Source: an uncultured Pseudohongiella sp. (GTDB lineage: Bacteria; Pseudomonadota; Gammaproteobacteria; Pseudomonadales; Pseudohongiellaceae). From it: a DNA stretch of 64,000 nucleotides. Positions 55,838-64,000 of the stretch are shown in pieces; position 1 is the stretch's first letter; each line of letters begins with the position of its first letter. The notes beneath the pieces are model-generated. The model saw nothing but the letters and a program-made list of their open reading frames with translations, did not search any database and was not told the DNA's origin. Location: contig CACAEJ010000001.1 in the NCBI GenBank assembly GCA_902531515.1, positions 124,001-188,000 on the forward strand, in the 5' to 3' direction. A program made the position numbers and the translations under genes.

Positions 55838-56596
55838 ATGAAAAGACATACACTTGTGATGACAGTTTTACTGTTTTTGTCGCCCGCAATTGCTTTCTCC
55901 CAATTTTCTTCGATTCAGAGGAAGGTGCAAGAGGTTATGGCAATGGACCATCGGACTGAGGCCGAATTAGCGAGAGACGCAGATAGAGATCCTGTGAATG
56001 CGATTGACTTTATGGGCTTGGAAGCGGATATGACCGTCATCGAATTCATTCCAGCAGCCCAAGCATATTACACTAAGATCCTGGGCCCGGTGCTTCGAGA
56101 CAATGGGCACTTGATGGCAATTGATACTCAGGGCACTTTCGATCGTTGGGGAGATTGGATAGAGATGCCAGAGATGGGTATGGTTCATCCAATACCAATT
56201 GATAATCAATATAATATGGATGAAGGTCGCTACATGCCCGGCGAAATCAACTTCGGGGTTCCTGACGGAACGGTAGATAAATTTCTTTATATTCGTGAGT
56301 ATCATAACTTTAATGCAGCAGACAAAGCGCGCATCAATGCGAAGGCGTTTGGGGCGCTTAAATCTGGTGGTGAGTATGTAATTATCGATCACACCAAGAG
56401 GCATATGGAGGTCGTGAATGGACCCAATGGCAGGCGAGAGGATCCGGTATCTGTCATCTATGAAGTGCAACAAGCAGGGTTCGTTCTCGACAGAGTGTCA
56501 GACATGTTCTACCAGGAGAGCGACGACCTTTCTCAGGAAGTTGGTCAAATACCGAACATGACTGATCGATTCTTTTTGGTTTTCAGAAAGCCATAG
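55838..56596 (+). CDS. Exported class I SAM-methyltransferase-like protein
   Basis: 252 residues: clear Sec signal peptide (MKRHTLVMTVLLFLSPAIAFSQ) followed by a methyltransferase-like Rossmann domain (AIDFMGLEADMTVIEFIPAAQAYYTKILGPVLRDNGHLMAID, ALKSGGEYVIIDH). The glycine-rich SAM motif I is degenerate (EFIPAAQAYYT). A periplasmic place with no SAM supply, plus the altered motif I, argues for a different activity. Similar secreted proteins are common in marine bacteria, with unknown function. Followed by a strong terminator. Confidence 0.78.
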   Translation: MKRHTLVMTVLLFLSPAIAFSQFSSIQRKVQEVMAMDHRTEAELARDADRDPVNAIDFMGLEADMTVIEFIPAAQAYYTKILGPVLRDNGHLMAIDTQGTFDRWGDWIEMPEMGMVHPIPIDNQYNMDEGRYMPGEINFGVPDGTVDKFLYIREYHNFNAADKARINAKAFGALKSGGEYVIIDHTKRHMEVVNGPNGRREDPVSVIYEVQQAGFVLDRVSDMFYQESDDLSQEVGQIPNMTDRFFLVFRKP

Positions 56597-56620
56597 AGAC
56601 GATTTTTATGTTGGTTCCGA

Positions 56621-56653
56621 AAGCCTTAATGTGATCTGCATTAAGGCTTTTTT
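56621..56653 (+). terminator. Rho-independent terminator
   Basis: AAGCCTTAATG (56621-56631), 7-base loop, CATTAAGGCTT (56639-56649), then TTTT to 56653. Perfect 11-bp stem, 24 bases after the methyltransferase-like gene. Confidence 0.93.
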
Positions 56654-56716
56654 GTTAGCGTAACAATTAGTCTCTCACGCAACCGGATAGTCTTTATCAC
56701 ACTTTGAGGTAATAAA

Positions 56717-57895
56717 ATGAGAAGAAGATCTTTTTTGCAAACAGCCGCGGTTGGACCGTTGTTTCTCAATCCGAGCGAGATATTTGCACAGGAATTCGAC
56801 CTAATAATAAGGGGTGGCAGAATAATTGATCCGTCATTGAATCTCGATACTGTTGCCGATATAGGCATTGTGAACGGGCAAATACATAGAATCGAATACG
56901 AGATTGGTGCAAATGCGAGTGAAGAAATTAATGCCGCTAACAAAATTTTAATGCCAGGTCTGCTTGATATTCATGCTCACTACGGCCAGGATGACCAGGG
57001 GCCTCATATATGTTTATCCGATGGTGTTACTGGGTGGGTAGATGCAGGGTCGGCCGGAGCCGACAACATCGAGGAAATTGTTGCAGTTGCGCGATCTGCA
57101 CCCCAACCAGCCCGTATTCTTTTGAATATTGGAAGGCGCGGTGTCATTCCAGAAGGTGATACGGCGGACATGTCTCTGGCGAATGTTGAGGTAGCGAAGG
57201 CGGCTATTGCCCGTAATTTAGATTATGTTGTTGGTGTTAAAGCACGTTTGACGAGTGGCGTGACAGCGAACGATATCATCGTAATACGGCGGGCACAGGA
57301 AGTCGCAAGCTATTTTGATTTGCCTCTCATGATCCACATGGGGCAATCGGACTCATCCATGGCGTCGTTATTGGCCGAGTTGAAGTCGGGAGACGTGGTG
57401 ACTCATATGTATGCCCCTCCACCTAACGCGATCATAGATGAAGAAGAGCGTATATTTCCGGAGGTGCTTGAAGCGAGGAGGCGGGGTATATGGTTTGATG
57501 TTGCCAATGGACGTTCCGATCACCTTCGCTGGGATACCTTTGACGCCATAATGGCAACCGGGTTTTGGCCAGATACCATCTCTACCGACGGATTCTCGAC
57601 AAGTCGAAGCGCGCCCAGTGTTCGTGACTATCCGAACGTTATGTCAAAATTTTTAAACTTCGGGATGGACTTAAATTCGGTGGTTGCAGCTTCCACACTT
57701 GCACCTTCAAGAGTTTTCCCTTTTTTGAGAGATAAAGGGACTTTGAATATTGGTGCTCCAGCGGATATAGCAATCCTTGAATTGCGAGACGGGAATTTTC
57801 AATTTGTTGATAATTATGAAAATGTGAGAAATGGCACTCACAGATTGTTTCCTTTTGAAACTATTTTAGCTGGAAGAAAGGTTCCCAGGGCATAA
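56717..57895 (+). CDS. Exported amidohydrolase (dihydroorotase/deacetylase-like)
   Basis: 392 residues: twin-arginine-like leader MRRRSFLQTAAVG with cleavage near IFAQ, then an amidohydrolase TIM barrel. First metal pair His86/His88 in LDIHAHYGQDD, the probable carboxylated Lys in VGVKARL, further metal His in LMIHMG and VVTHMY, and Asp in ISTDGF. C-terminal composite sandwich domain with NIGAPADIAILEL. Related to dihydroorotase-like and N-acyl-amino-acid deacetylase-like enzymes; substrate unknown. Strong GAGG ribosome site, behind a terminator, so independently transcribed. Confidence 0.86.
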   Translation: MRRRSFLQTAAVGPLFLNPSEIFAQEFDLIIRGGRIIDPSLNLDTVADIGIVNGQIHRIEYEIGANASEEINAANKILMPGLLDIHAHYGQDDQGPHICLSDGVTGWVDAGSAGADNIEEIVAVARSAPQPARILLNIGRRGVIPEGDTADMSLANVEVAKAAIARNLDYVVGVKARLTSGVTANDIIVIRRAQEVASYFDLPLMIHMGQSDSSMASLLAELKSGDVVTHMYAPPPNAIIDEEERIFPEVLEARRRGIWFDVANGRSDHLRWDTFDAIMATGFWPDTISTDGFSTSRSAPSVRDYPNVMSKFLNFGMDLNSVVAASTLAPSRVFPFLRDKGTLNIGAPADIAILELRDGNFQFVDNYENVRNGTHRLFPFETILAGRKVPRA

Positions 57896-58162
57896 CATGC
57901 CAATTAACTTTAATCCAAGAACTATTAAACACTATTACAGGAACAACAATTGTTTTGAAAGAAAGATCTATTAAGAGGTAATAAAAGTGAAGCTCGATTA
58001 ACAGAGCTGGTTGTTTGCTTCTTTGTGCTGTTTTTGAATCACCGGTAGTATCTAAATTTGATTCAAGGGGTATTAAAGCATTTTTCTACACTAATTAAGC
58101 CACAAAAACTGGCGTCTTTTGCAGGTTTTAGCTACTATTAAAAGAAAAAAGAGAGTAGGAAT

Positions 58163-60574
58163 ATGAGCCTACCTAATTTTAAAAAGTTCTTAATCTTCCT
58201 TGTTTTAGGGTTAATGGCATGCGGAAGTGATGAGTCTGCAGGCCCCAAATCGCCTGATACCTCTGAAATATCGATAGCCCCCCACTCAAACGAGACCGAG
58301 GATCTCCTGACTGCCGCCGATATTCAGGCCGTAATTAATCAGTATTGTGTTGTGTGCCATAATGGGGCGCTCGCAACAGCGGGATTGAATCTTGCAGAAG
58401 TAAATATAGAAAACGTCTCAGCAAACCCCGCAGTCCTCGAAAAAATCATACGAAAATTACGGGCAGGGACCATGCCCCCTCTGGGCATGCCGGCTCCCTC
58501 GGACTCTGATCGTTTTGCGATGATAGGTTGGTTAGAAAATAATCTGGACCAGTTCGCAGTGGAAAATCCGAACCCTGGTCGAACTGATACGCTGAGGCGC
58601 TTAAACAGAACAGAATATGAAAACGCGATTCGTGATTTGCTAGCACTTGAAATTGATGGCGCTGCTTTACTGCCTCCCGATGAAAGTGGGCACGGGTTTG
58701 ATAATGTTAACGTAGGGGATTTGCCTCCTGCTTTACTCGATCGTTATATTTCTGCTGCTCAAAGAATTGGTAAATTGGCTGTCGGAGCTACTCAATTGTC
58801 GGTGGATAGTGAAGTGATCAATGTTCCACCTGATCTAACGCAAGAAGATCACATAGATGGTTTGCCTATAGGCACTCGCGGAGGAATCGCATTTCCTTAC
58901 ACCTTCTCTAGAGACGGTGAGTATGATATCCAGGTTAGATTGGCGCGCAACAGGACTGGGAATATAGGTGGACTGCGCAACTCTAGAGCGCAACCTTTAG
59001 AGTTACTTGTGGATCGAGAGGTGGTAACAACATTTATGGTGGTTCCCCCGGAGGGCATCGATCACTCGCAAGTAGATAAGAATTTTATCTCTCGTGTTCC
59101 AATAACTGCGGGTCCTCACAAAATCGGTGTCACGTTTCCGAAAATTTCTGATTCACTCATAGAGAGCGAGCGGCAGCCACTAGAGGCACGTTTTAACGAA
59201 ACACGACACCCTAGACAAAACCCTGCAGTTTTCCAGGTGACGATTACCGGACCTTTTGAGTCAAAAAGTGCTGGAGATACACCGAGTCGGAAGCAAATAT
59301 TTTCCTGCCAGCCTGAAGCGACTTCTGAGGAGTTCGCGTGTGCGCAGGAAATTATCGCTACGATTGCTAGACGAGCATATCGACGAGTGATAACACAGGA
59401 GGATATTTTCACTCCTCTAACTCATTTCGAAGATGCTCGAAAGAGACTAAATTTTGACGAAGCGATTGGCAATTCTATTAGCGCAATATTGATGAATCCA
59501 AATTTTTTGTTTAGGGTTGAACTGCCGCCGGAAAATCTACAAGGCGGAGAGATCTATAGTATTAGCGATGAACAATTAGCGTCACGTCTCTCATTTTTCC
59601 TTTGGAGTAGCATTCCGGATAATGAGCTTCTCAGATTAGCTGAAGAGCGCAGGCTAAGTGACCCAGATATTTTGAGAGCGCAAGTCTTTCGGATGTTATC
59701 CGACAAGCGCTCTGAAAACTTGTCGAAAAACTTTGCGGGACAATGGCTACAGTTAAGAAATCTAGAAGCATTTAATCCCAATATTCGAGATTACCCAGAT
59801 TTCGATGATAATCTTCGGCAAGCAATGCGAAAGGAGACCGAGTTATTTATCGACTATATCGTAAGGGAAGATAAGAGTATCTTGGAACTTCTTCAGGCGG
59901 ATTATACATTTTTGAATGAAAGATTAGCTAAACATTATAGTATCGACAATATCTACGGAAGCCGATTTCGACGTGTTGAGCTGGGAAAAAACAGTGATCG
60001 AGGTGGATTGCTAAGACAGGGAAGTGTGCTGTCAGTCACATCTTTTGCCAATCGAACTTCACCGGTAGTAAGGGGAGTATGGGTTCTCGATAATATTTAT
60101 GGGGCACCTCCCCCTCCACCACCTCCGAATGTGCCGGCTTTAGAGGAGACTGCTGTTGCAGCTTCTCTGCCAATGCGAGAGCGACTAGCAGCGCACCGAA
60201 ACAACCCAGCTTGCGCGAATTGCCACAATAATATAGATCCAGTTGGTTTCTCGATGGAAAATTTCGATGCGGTAGGCAGATGGAGGGATAATGAGGGTGA
60301 TCACCCAGTGGATGTTGCTGGCGGTTTGCCTGGGACTGAACCTTTTGAGGGGATTGCAGGATTAGAAGCAGGGTTGCTTAGCAGGCCAGAGTTGTTTGCT
60401 GACACATTAACCGAAAAATTAATGACTTTCGCGTTAGGGCGCGGCACTGAGTATTTCGATGCGCCGGTCATACGACAAATTGTACGCGATGCTAAATCTA
60501 CGGGGTATCGTTTTTCTTCAATTGTATTAGGAATTATAGAAAGCACTCCGTTTCAAAAGAGGGTTTCTTTATGA
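58163..60574 (+). CDS. DUF1592-family lipoprotein with two CxxCH motifs
   Basis: 803 residues. Probable lipoprotein (signal with LGLMAC, Cys20). An N-terminal cytochrome-like domain with CVVCH (Cys62, Cys65, His66) is followed by the DUF1587 (RRLNRTEYENAIRDLL), DUF1595, DUF1592 (LASRLSFFLWSSIPD), DUF1588 (NRTSPVVRGVWVLDNIYG with CANCHNNIDPVGF) and DUF1585 (LTEKLMTFALGRGTEY) modules known from planctomycetes and marine proteobacteria. A proline run (PPPPPPPN) precedes the second CxxCH. Role unknown, presumably periplasmic redox or polymer breakdown. Overlaps the next gene by ATGA. Confidence 0.86.
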   Translation: MSLPNFKKFLIFLVLGLMACGSDESAGPKSPDTSEISIAPHSNETEDLLTAADIQAVINQYCVVCHNGALATAGLNLAEVNIENVSANPAVLEKIIRKLRAGTMPPLGMPAPSDSDRFAMIGWLENNLDQFAVENPNPGRTDTLRRLNRTEYENAIRDLLALEIDGAALLPPDESGHGFDNVNVGDLPPALLDRYISAAQRIGKLAVGATQLSVDSEVINVPPDLTQEDHIDGLPIGTRGGIAFPYTFSRDGEYDIQVRLARNRTGNIGGLRNSRAQPLELLVDREVVTTFMVVPPEGIDHSQVDKNFISRVPITAGPHKIGVTFPKISDSLIESERQPLEARFNETRHPRQNPAVFQVTITGPFESKSAGDTPSRKQIFSCQPEATSEEFACAQEIIATIARRAYRRVITQEDIFTPLTHFEDARKRLNFDEAIGNSISAILMNPNFLFRVELPPENLQGGEIYSISDEQLASRLSFFLWSSIPDNELLRLAEERRLSDPDILRAQVFRMLSDKRSENLSKNFAGQWLQLRNLEAFNPNIRDYPDFDDNLRQAMRKETELFIDYIVREDKSILELLQADYTFLNERLAKHYSIDNIYGSRFRRVELGKNSDRGGLLRQGSVLSVTSFANRTSPVVRGVWVLDNIYGAPPPPPPPNVPALEETAVAASLPMRERLAAHRNNPACANCHNNIDPVGFSMENFDAVGRWRDNEGDHPVDVAGGLPGTEPFEGIAGLEAGLLSRPELFADTLTEKLMTFALGRGTEYFDAPVIRQIVRDAKSTGYRFSSIVLGIIESTPFQKRVSL

Positions 60575-61914
60575 TTATTACTAAAAAAGCACTTCCGAGA
60601 CGTACTTTTTTGCGTGGAACAGGGGCAGCTATCGCTCTTCCTCTTCTAGACGCCATGATTCCAGCCGCAACGGCATGGGCCGATACACCGGCAAAACCGA
60701 AGTCAAGGTTGGGTTTTGTGTTTGTGCCTATGGGAACGGACCACGCTCGATGGACACCTCAAGGAGGAGAGATACTCGATCAGTTAACGCCTATATTGAG
60801 TCCATTGGAATCTGTGAAGGATAAAGTGACTGTGGTAAGTAACTTAGAGTTGCAACAGTCATATCCCGGCACACATGATACTTCAAATTCAGGTTTTCTA
60901 AGCGCCGCTTTTGCCAAGCATACGGAAAGTTCTGACTACCATTTGGGTACTACGGTAGATCAGCTTGCGGCAAAGCAGATTGGACAAGAGACTCGTTTGG
61001 CGTCTTTAGAGCTGTCAATGGATATTAATCCGTTAGCAGGTGTTTGCAACAATGGCTACGCTTGCGTTTATCAAAATAATCTCTCTTGGTCCTCGTCGAC
61101 TACACCATTACCTTCGGAAGCCCATCCTCGATTAGTATTTGAGAGATTATTCGGAGAAGGGGGAACTAGTCTAGAAAGAGCCGAGTTACTGAAATCTCGA
61201 GCTAGTCTCCTAGATAGTTTTAATGAAGACATCAGTAAGTTAAAACAAAAGGTTGGAGCCAGTGACAAGAACCGAGTGGATAAGTACCTTGAGACCATCC
61301 GAGAAATAGAGAGACAAATTCAGCGTACGGAGGCGACTGATACTGAGGAGTTTGTTTCTGATATTGAAAGTCCAGTCGGAGTGCCAGCTGAGTTTGGAGA
61401 TCACGCGCGTTTACTTTACGACATGCAGATCTTAGCATTGCAGGCAGACATAACGCGCGTAATAAGCTTTCAATTTACTCGGGAGTTAAATAACAGAACT
61501 TATCCTCAAATTGGGGTACCTGAGCCTCATCATCCAACAAGCCACCACGGAAATGATCCGGTGAAAGTTGAGAAAATCGCGAAAATAGGACAGTACCATA
61601 TGACTTTTTTTGCTGAATTTCTTGAAAAACTGAAGATGACCCCAGACGGAGATGGTTCGCTTTTGGATAATACAGTGTATCTTTATGGTAGCGGCATGGG
61701 CAATCCGAGCCTACATGATCATGTGAATTTACCTATTCTTGTTGCTGGGGGTAAAAACACAGGATTACGTGGCGGACGACATATTCGTTATTCTAAAGGT
61801 ACGCCTCTTGCTAACTTGCATTTGACGCTATTAGATCGAGTTGGTGTGCAATTAGAGTCATTTCAGGATAGCACTGATAAGGTAGAAACGCTGTTCGATT
61901 ACGTCCCCGTCTAA
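60571..61914 (+). CDS. DUF1552 family Tat-exported protein
   Basis: 447 residues with a twin-arginine leader (LPRRTFLRGTGAAIALPLL) and the DUF1552 body: GFVFVPMGTDHARWTP, GTHDTSNSGFLSA, ISFQFTRELNNRTYP, HHPTSHHGNDP and YLYGSGMGNPSLHDHVNLPILVAGG. The late His/Asp pattern resembles the alkaline-phosphatase-like/DUF1501 group, but no reaction is established. Translationally coupled to the DUF1592 gene, its almost constant partner. Confidence 0.87.
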   Translation: MIITKKALPRRTFLRGTGAAIALPLLDAMIPAATAWADTPAKPKSRLGFVFVPMGTDHARWTPQGGEILDQLTPILSPLESVKDKVTVVSNLELQQSYPGTHDTSNSGFLSAAFAKHTESSDYHLGTTVDQLAAKQIGQETRLASLELSMDINPLAGVCNNGYACVYQNNLSWSSSTTPLPSEAHPRLVFERLFGEGGTSLERAELLKSRASLLDSFNEDISKLKQKVGASDKNRVDKYLETIREIERQIQRTEATDTEEFVSDIESPVGVPAEFGDHARLLYDMQILALQADITRVISFQFTRELNNRTYPQIGVPEPHHPTSHHGNDPVKVEKIAKIGQYHMTFFAEFLEKLKMTPDGDGSLLDNTVYLYGSGMGNPSLHDHVNLPILVAGGKNTGLRGGRHIRYSKGTPLANLHLTLLDRVGVQLESFQDSTDKVETLFDYVPV

Positions 61915-61929
61915 CTATGGGAGATAGCT

Positions 61930-63468
61930 ATGTTAAATACTAAAAGCTATATTAAGAATGTCATATCAGTGATTCTTGCATCTTTGAGCCTTTATTGTTT
62001 TGCTGCATCAGCGAACGAGTCAAATCTAGCCGACGCCGTTGAATCTCAGGACCACCAAGTTATAGGTAGGCTATTGGATCGTCGGGCTGAGGTTAACTTA
62101 CCGCAAGTCGACGGTATGACGGCTTTGCATTGGGCCGTTTATTATGACGATCTCGAATTGGCTGGAAAACTCCTGTCAGCCGGTGCAAATGCTAATGCGG
62201 AAAACCGATACGGTGTTTTGCCTCTTAGCTTAGCTGCAATAAACGCAAACAATGAAATGGTGGAGCTTTTAATTTCCGGTGGAGCTGAAGTCAACAGCAC
62301 CATGGCTGGAGGTGAAACCATATTAATGATTGCATCAAGAACTGGCAACAGCGGAGCAGTTAACGCATTACTCTCAGCTGGAGCTGATCCAAATGCAGAG
62401 GACGAAAAAGAACAAACGGCTCTTATGTGGGCTGCTGCAGAGGGCCACAAAAAGGTGGTTGAGGTACTGATAGGGGCAGGTGCGGACATAAATCATATAT
62501 TAGGGTCGGGCTTTACGCCGCTGTTCTTCGCCGTTCGAGAGGGAAACATAGATGTTTCACTAGTTTTGATAGAGGCAGGTGCCGATATCAACGCTATTTT
62601 GAGTCGTCGGGCAGAGCGGACTCAACGTGCTGGTAATAATGCGAGTGAGCAAGCAGTCAATCAAGGTTTAAGCCCCTTACTTTTGGCTGTCCGCAATGGA
62701 CATTTCGAGCTTGCTATAGAGTTGGTAAAAAAAGGCGCTGACCCGAATGACATGCGCTCCGGCTTTACTCCTCTGCATACAATGAGTTGGGTAAGAAAGC
62801 CTGACTCAAGTGATAGAGGTGATCCTTCACCACTTGGTTCTGGAAATGTTAGCGCGCTCGAATTTGTTAAAGAGATTGTAGAACTGGGTGCTGATGTTAA
62901 TCTGCCGCTTAATGAGGGAGCGCCACGTCAACCTAATTCTGCATCGCGAATTGAGAGCGGTGGTTCAACGGCTTTTCTTTTGGCGGCTGATCGCGCAGAT
63001 GTTCCTTTAATGAAAGCATTGTTGCATCTGGGTGCTAACCCCTTCTGGACCAATCTTAATAGCACTACACCCTTAATGGCCGCGGCCGGCTTGGGTACTG
63101 CTGCTCCTGAAGAGGAAGCAGGGACGGAGGAAGAAGCTATTGAAGCGACTAAGCTGCTGCTCGAACTCGGTGCAGATGTAAATGCCATTAACGAAAGGAA
63201 TGAAACCCCGATGCACGGGGCCGCTATGGGAATGTTCCCAAGGGTGGCGACTTTGTTGGCAAAAAGTGGCGCAGATCCAGTACGCTGGGATGTAAAAAAC
63301 TATCGAGGGTGGACTCCCCTATTCATAGCTGAGGGTTATCGATATGGATTGCCCAGGCCTTCTCGTCCAACTATTGAAGTAATTTCAAATTTAATGAACG
63401 ATGCGGGCTTAGCAACAGACGGGGAAAGACCCGAGGTAATTGATATTTATGAGGCTCCGCCAGATTAG
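61930..63468 (+). CDS. Exported ankyrin-repeat protein
   Basis: 512 residues: signal peptide (ending FAASANES) and about nine ankyrin repeats (for example VDGMTALHWAVYYDDLELAGKLLSAGANANAEN, QTALMWAAAEGHKKVVEVLIGAGADINH) interrupted by a Ser/Arg-rich insert (RRAERTQRAGNNASEQ) and an acidic stretch EEEAGTEEEAIEA. A protein-binding scaffold in the periplasm. 15 bases after the DUF1552 gene, with GGGAG upstream, so probably part of the same operon. Confidence 0.88.
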   Translation: MLNTKSYIKNVISVILASLSLYCFAASANESNLADAVESQDHQVIGRLLDRRAEVNLPQVDGMTALHWAVYYDDLELAGKLLSAGANANAENRYGVLPLSLAAINANNEMVELLISGGAEVNSTMAGGETILMIASRTGNSGAVNALLSAGADPNAEDEKEQTALMWAAAEGHKKVVEVLIGAGADINHILGSGFTPLFFAVREGNIDVSLVLIEAGADINAILSRRAERTQRAGNNASEQAVNQGLSPLLLAVRNGHFELAIELVKKGADPNDMRSGFTPLHTMSWVRKPDSSDRGDPSPLGSGNVSALEFVKEIVELGADVNLPLNEGAPRQPNSASRIESGGSTAFLLAADRADVPLMKALLHLGANPFWTNLNSTTPLMAAAGLGTAAPEEEAGTEEEAIEATKLLLELGADVNAINERNETPMHGAAMGMFPRVATLLAKSGADPVRWDVKNYRGWTPLFIAEGYRYGLPRPSRPTIEVISNLMNDAGLATDGERPEVIDIYEAPPD

Positions 63469-63507
63469 CTCCTCGACCGATATGATGGAGTAAATGTCTC
63501 CTATCTT

Positions 63508-63921
63508 ATGAGAACAAATAAAAAGATTATTTTGCTGTTGATTGGATACATGGGGTCGGTTATCGTTTTTGAGAGCTTCCTTGGCCTAATTCAACCGCGC
63601 AGCGGAGATACCATGGTCATAACGACCTTTGAGATTGATGGAAAAGCAATCAATAGAGTGGTATCCCGCCTAGAACAAGGAAGTGATATCTTCGTCGCGG
63701 TTAATCATTGGCCAAGAGCTTGGGCTCGCAGGATAAGGCTGAACCCGAATGTTCAAATTACTTACAACGAAACCAAACTTAACTACAGCGCTGTCATTCT
63801 TGAAGGGGGAGAGCACGATAAGGCTGTTTCTGACTTCCCAGTTCCTCTTGCTTTTAGAGTTTTAACGGGTTTTCCGCCGCGTTATTTTTTTCGCTTCGAG
63901 TTACAAGAAGATGCTGGATAA
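63508..63921 (+). CDS. DUF385 / deazaflavin-type nitroreductase-like small protein with N-terminal helix
   Basis: 137 residues. One N-terminal hydrophobic helix (KIILLLIGYMGSVIVFESFLGL), then a split-barrel domain: GKAINRVVSRLEQGSDIFVAVNHWPRAWARRIRLNPNVQI, which matches the cofactor-binding core of the F420/DUF385 group. Whether F420 is made by this organism cannot be seen here; FMN or haem binding is also possible for this fold. Weak ribosome site. 39 bases after the ankyrin gene. Confidence 0.68.
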   Translation: MRTNKKIILLLIGYMGSVIVFESFLGLIQPRSGDTMVITTFEIDGKAINRVVSRLEQGSDIFVAVNHWPRAWARRIRLNPNVQITYNETKLNYSAVILEGGEHDKAVSDFPVPLAFRVLTGFPPRYFFRFELQEDAG

Positions 63922-63969
63922 CAAGTATTCACCACAAAGTATTGTCGGTTTTATTCTGAGGACATATTA

Positions 63970-64000
63970 ATGCGTATAAAAAATCACTTTTCCTACTTAC
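63970..64000 (+). CDS. Start of a further gene, cut by the window edge
   Basis: ATG at 63970 preceded by a GAGGA ribosome site (about 63958-63962); the ten visible codons read MRIKNHFSYL. Basic then hydrophobic, possibly a signal peptide, but too short to identify. Confidence 0.5.
   Translation, partial: MRIKNHFSYL

Noticed and set aside
57896-58162. GAGG followed by a GTG and a very short frame near 57975-58005
   Set aside because: The frame stops after four codons; the 267-base gap otherwise shows only a weak AGCTC/GAGCT inverted repeat and no gene.

Overview
The window is a dense chromosomal segment of a moderately AT-rich, Gram-negative proteobacterium, probably an uncultured marine-type gammaproteobacterium. 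The lineage is inferred from three things: the hemCDXY, trxA-rho, hemB, gshA, hslR-yrfG and cysQ content, which recalls the Pseudomonas chromosome; gammaproteobacterial gene types such as yheS, hemX/hemY and yghU; and many exported quinoprotein and cytochrome genes. No tRNA, rRNA, insertion sequence, prophage or CRISPR array was recognised.

Region 1 (1-19.5 kb) is core: yheS (cut by the left edge), an HtrA-type protease, argH, hemC-hemD-hemX-hemY, ubiD, rho, trxA, hemB, a TVP38 membrane protein coupled to a flavin disulfide reductase, gshA, hslR-yrfG and cysQ.

Region 2 (19.6-29.9 kb) is one eight-gene co-oriented catabolic cluster: an LCAD-type acyl-CoA dehydrogenase, an HMG-CoA-synthase-like/DUF35 fusion lacking the catalytic residues, a thiolase, a methylsuccinyl-CoA-dehydrogenase-like enzyme, an MFE-2-like dehydrogenase and hydratase, a class III CoA-transferase and an acyl-CoA ligase. 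Together they look like beta-oxidation of a branched, isoprenoid, steroid-side-chain or alkylsuccinyl acid; the substrate is not readable from sequence.

Region 3 (30-42.8 kb) is dominated by periplasmic oxidation. It begins with a cytochrome c/sugar-dehydrogenase fusion whose stop codon overlaps the start of a FrnE/DsbA-like gene. In that gene the first active-site Cys codon is an in-frame TGA, followed by an 8-bp hairpin with a GUA loop: a probable selenoprotein that ordinary ORF calling truncates. Next come a TPR protein, a GNAT, a sirtuin, and a six-gene operon joining mauBEDA (TTQ amine dehydrogenase) to a small cytochrome c and a sulfite-oxidase-family molybdoenzyme, with no mauG or amicyanin nearby. 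A YeeE/YedE-type sulfur transporter diverges from it.

Region 4 (42.8-64 kb) is accessory metabolism: a CoA-transferase, enoyl-CoA hydratase, GST, PQQ dehydrogenase, acyl-CoA ligase, two consecutive Tat-exported PLP aminotransferase-fold enzymes, an amidase, YghU, an exported SAM-methyltransferase-like protein, an exported amidohydrolase, a DUF1592/DUF1552 pair, an ankyrin protein and a DUF385-like protein. Four clear Rho-independent terminators lie in regions 3 and 4.
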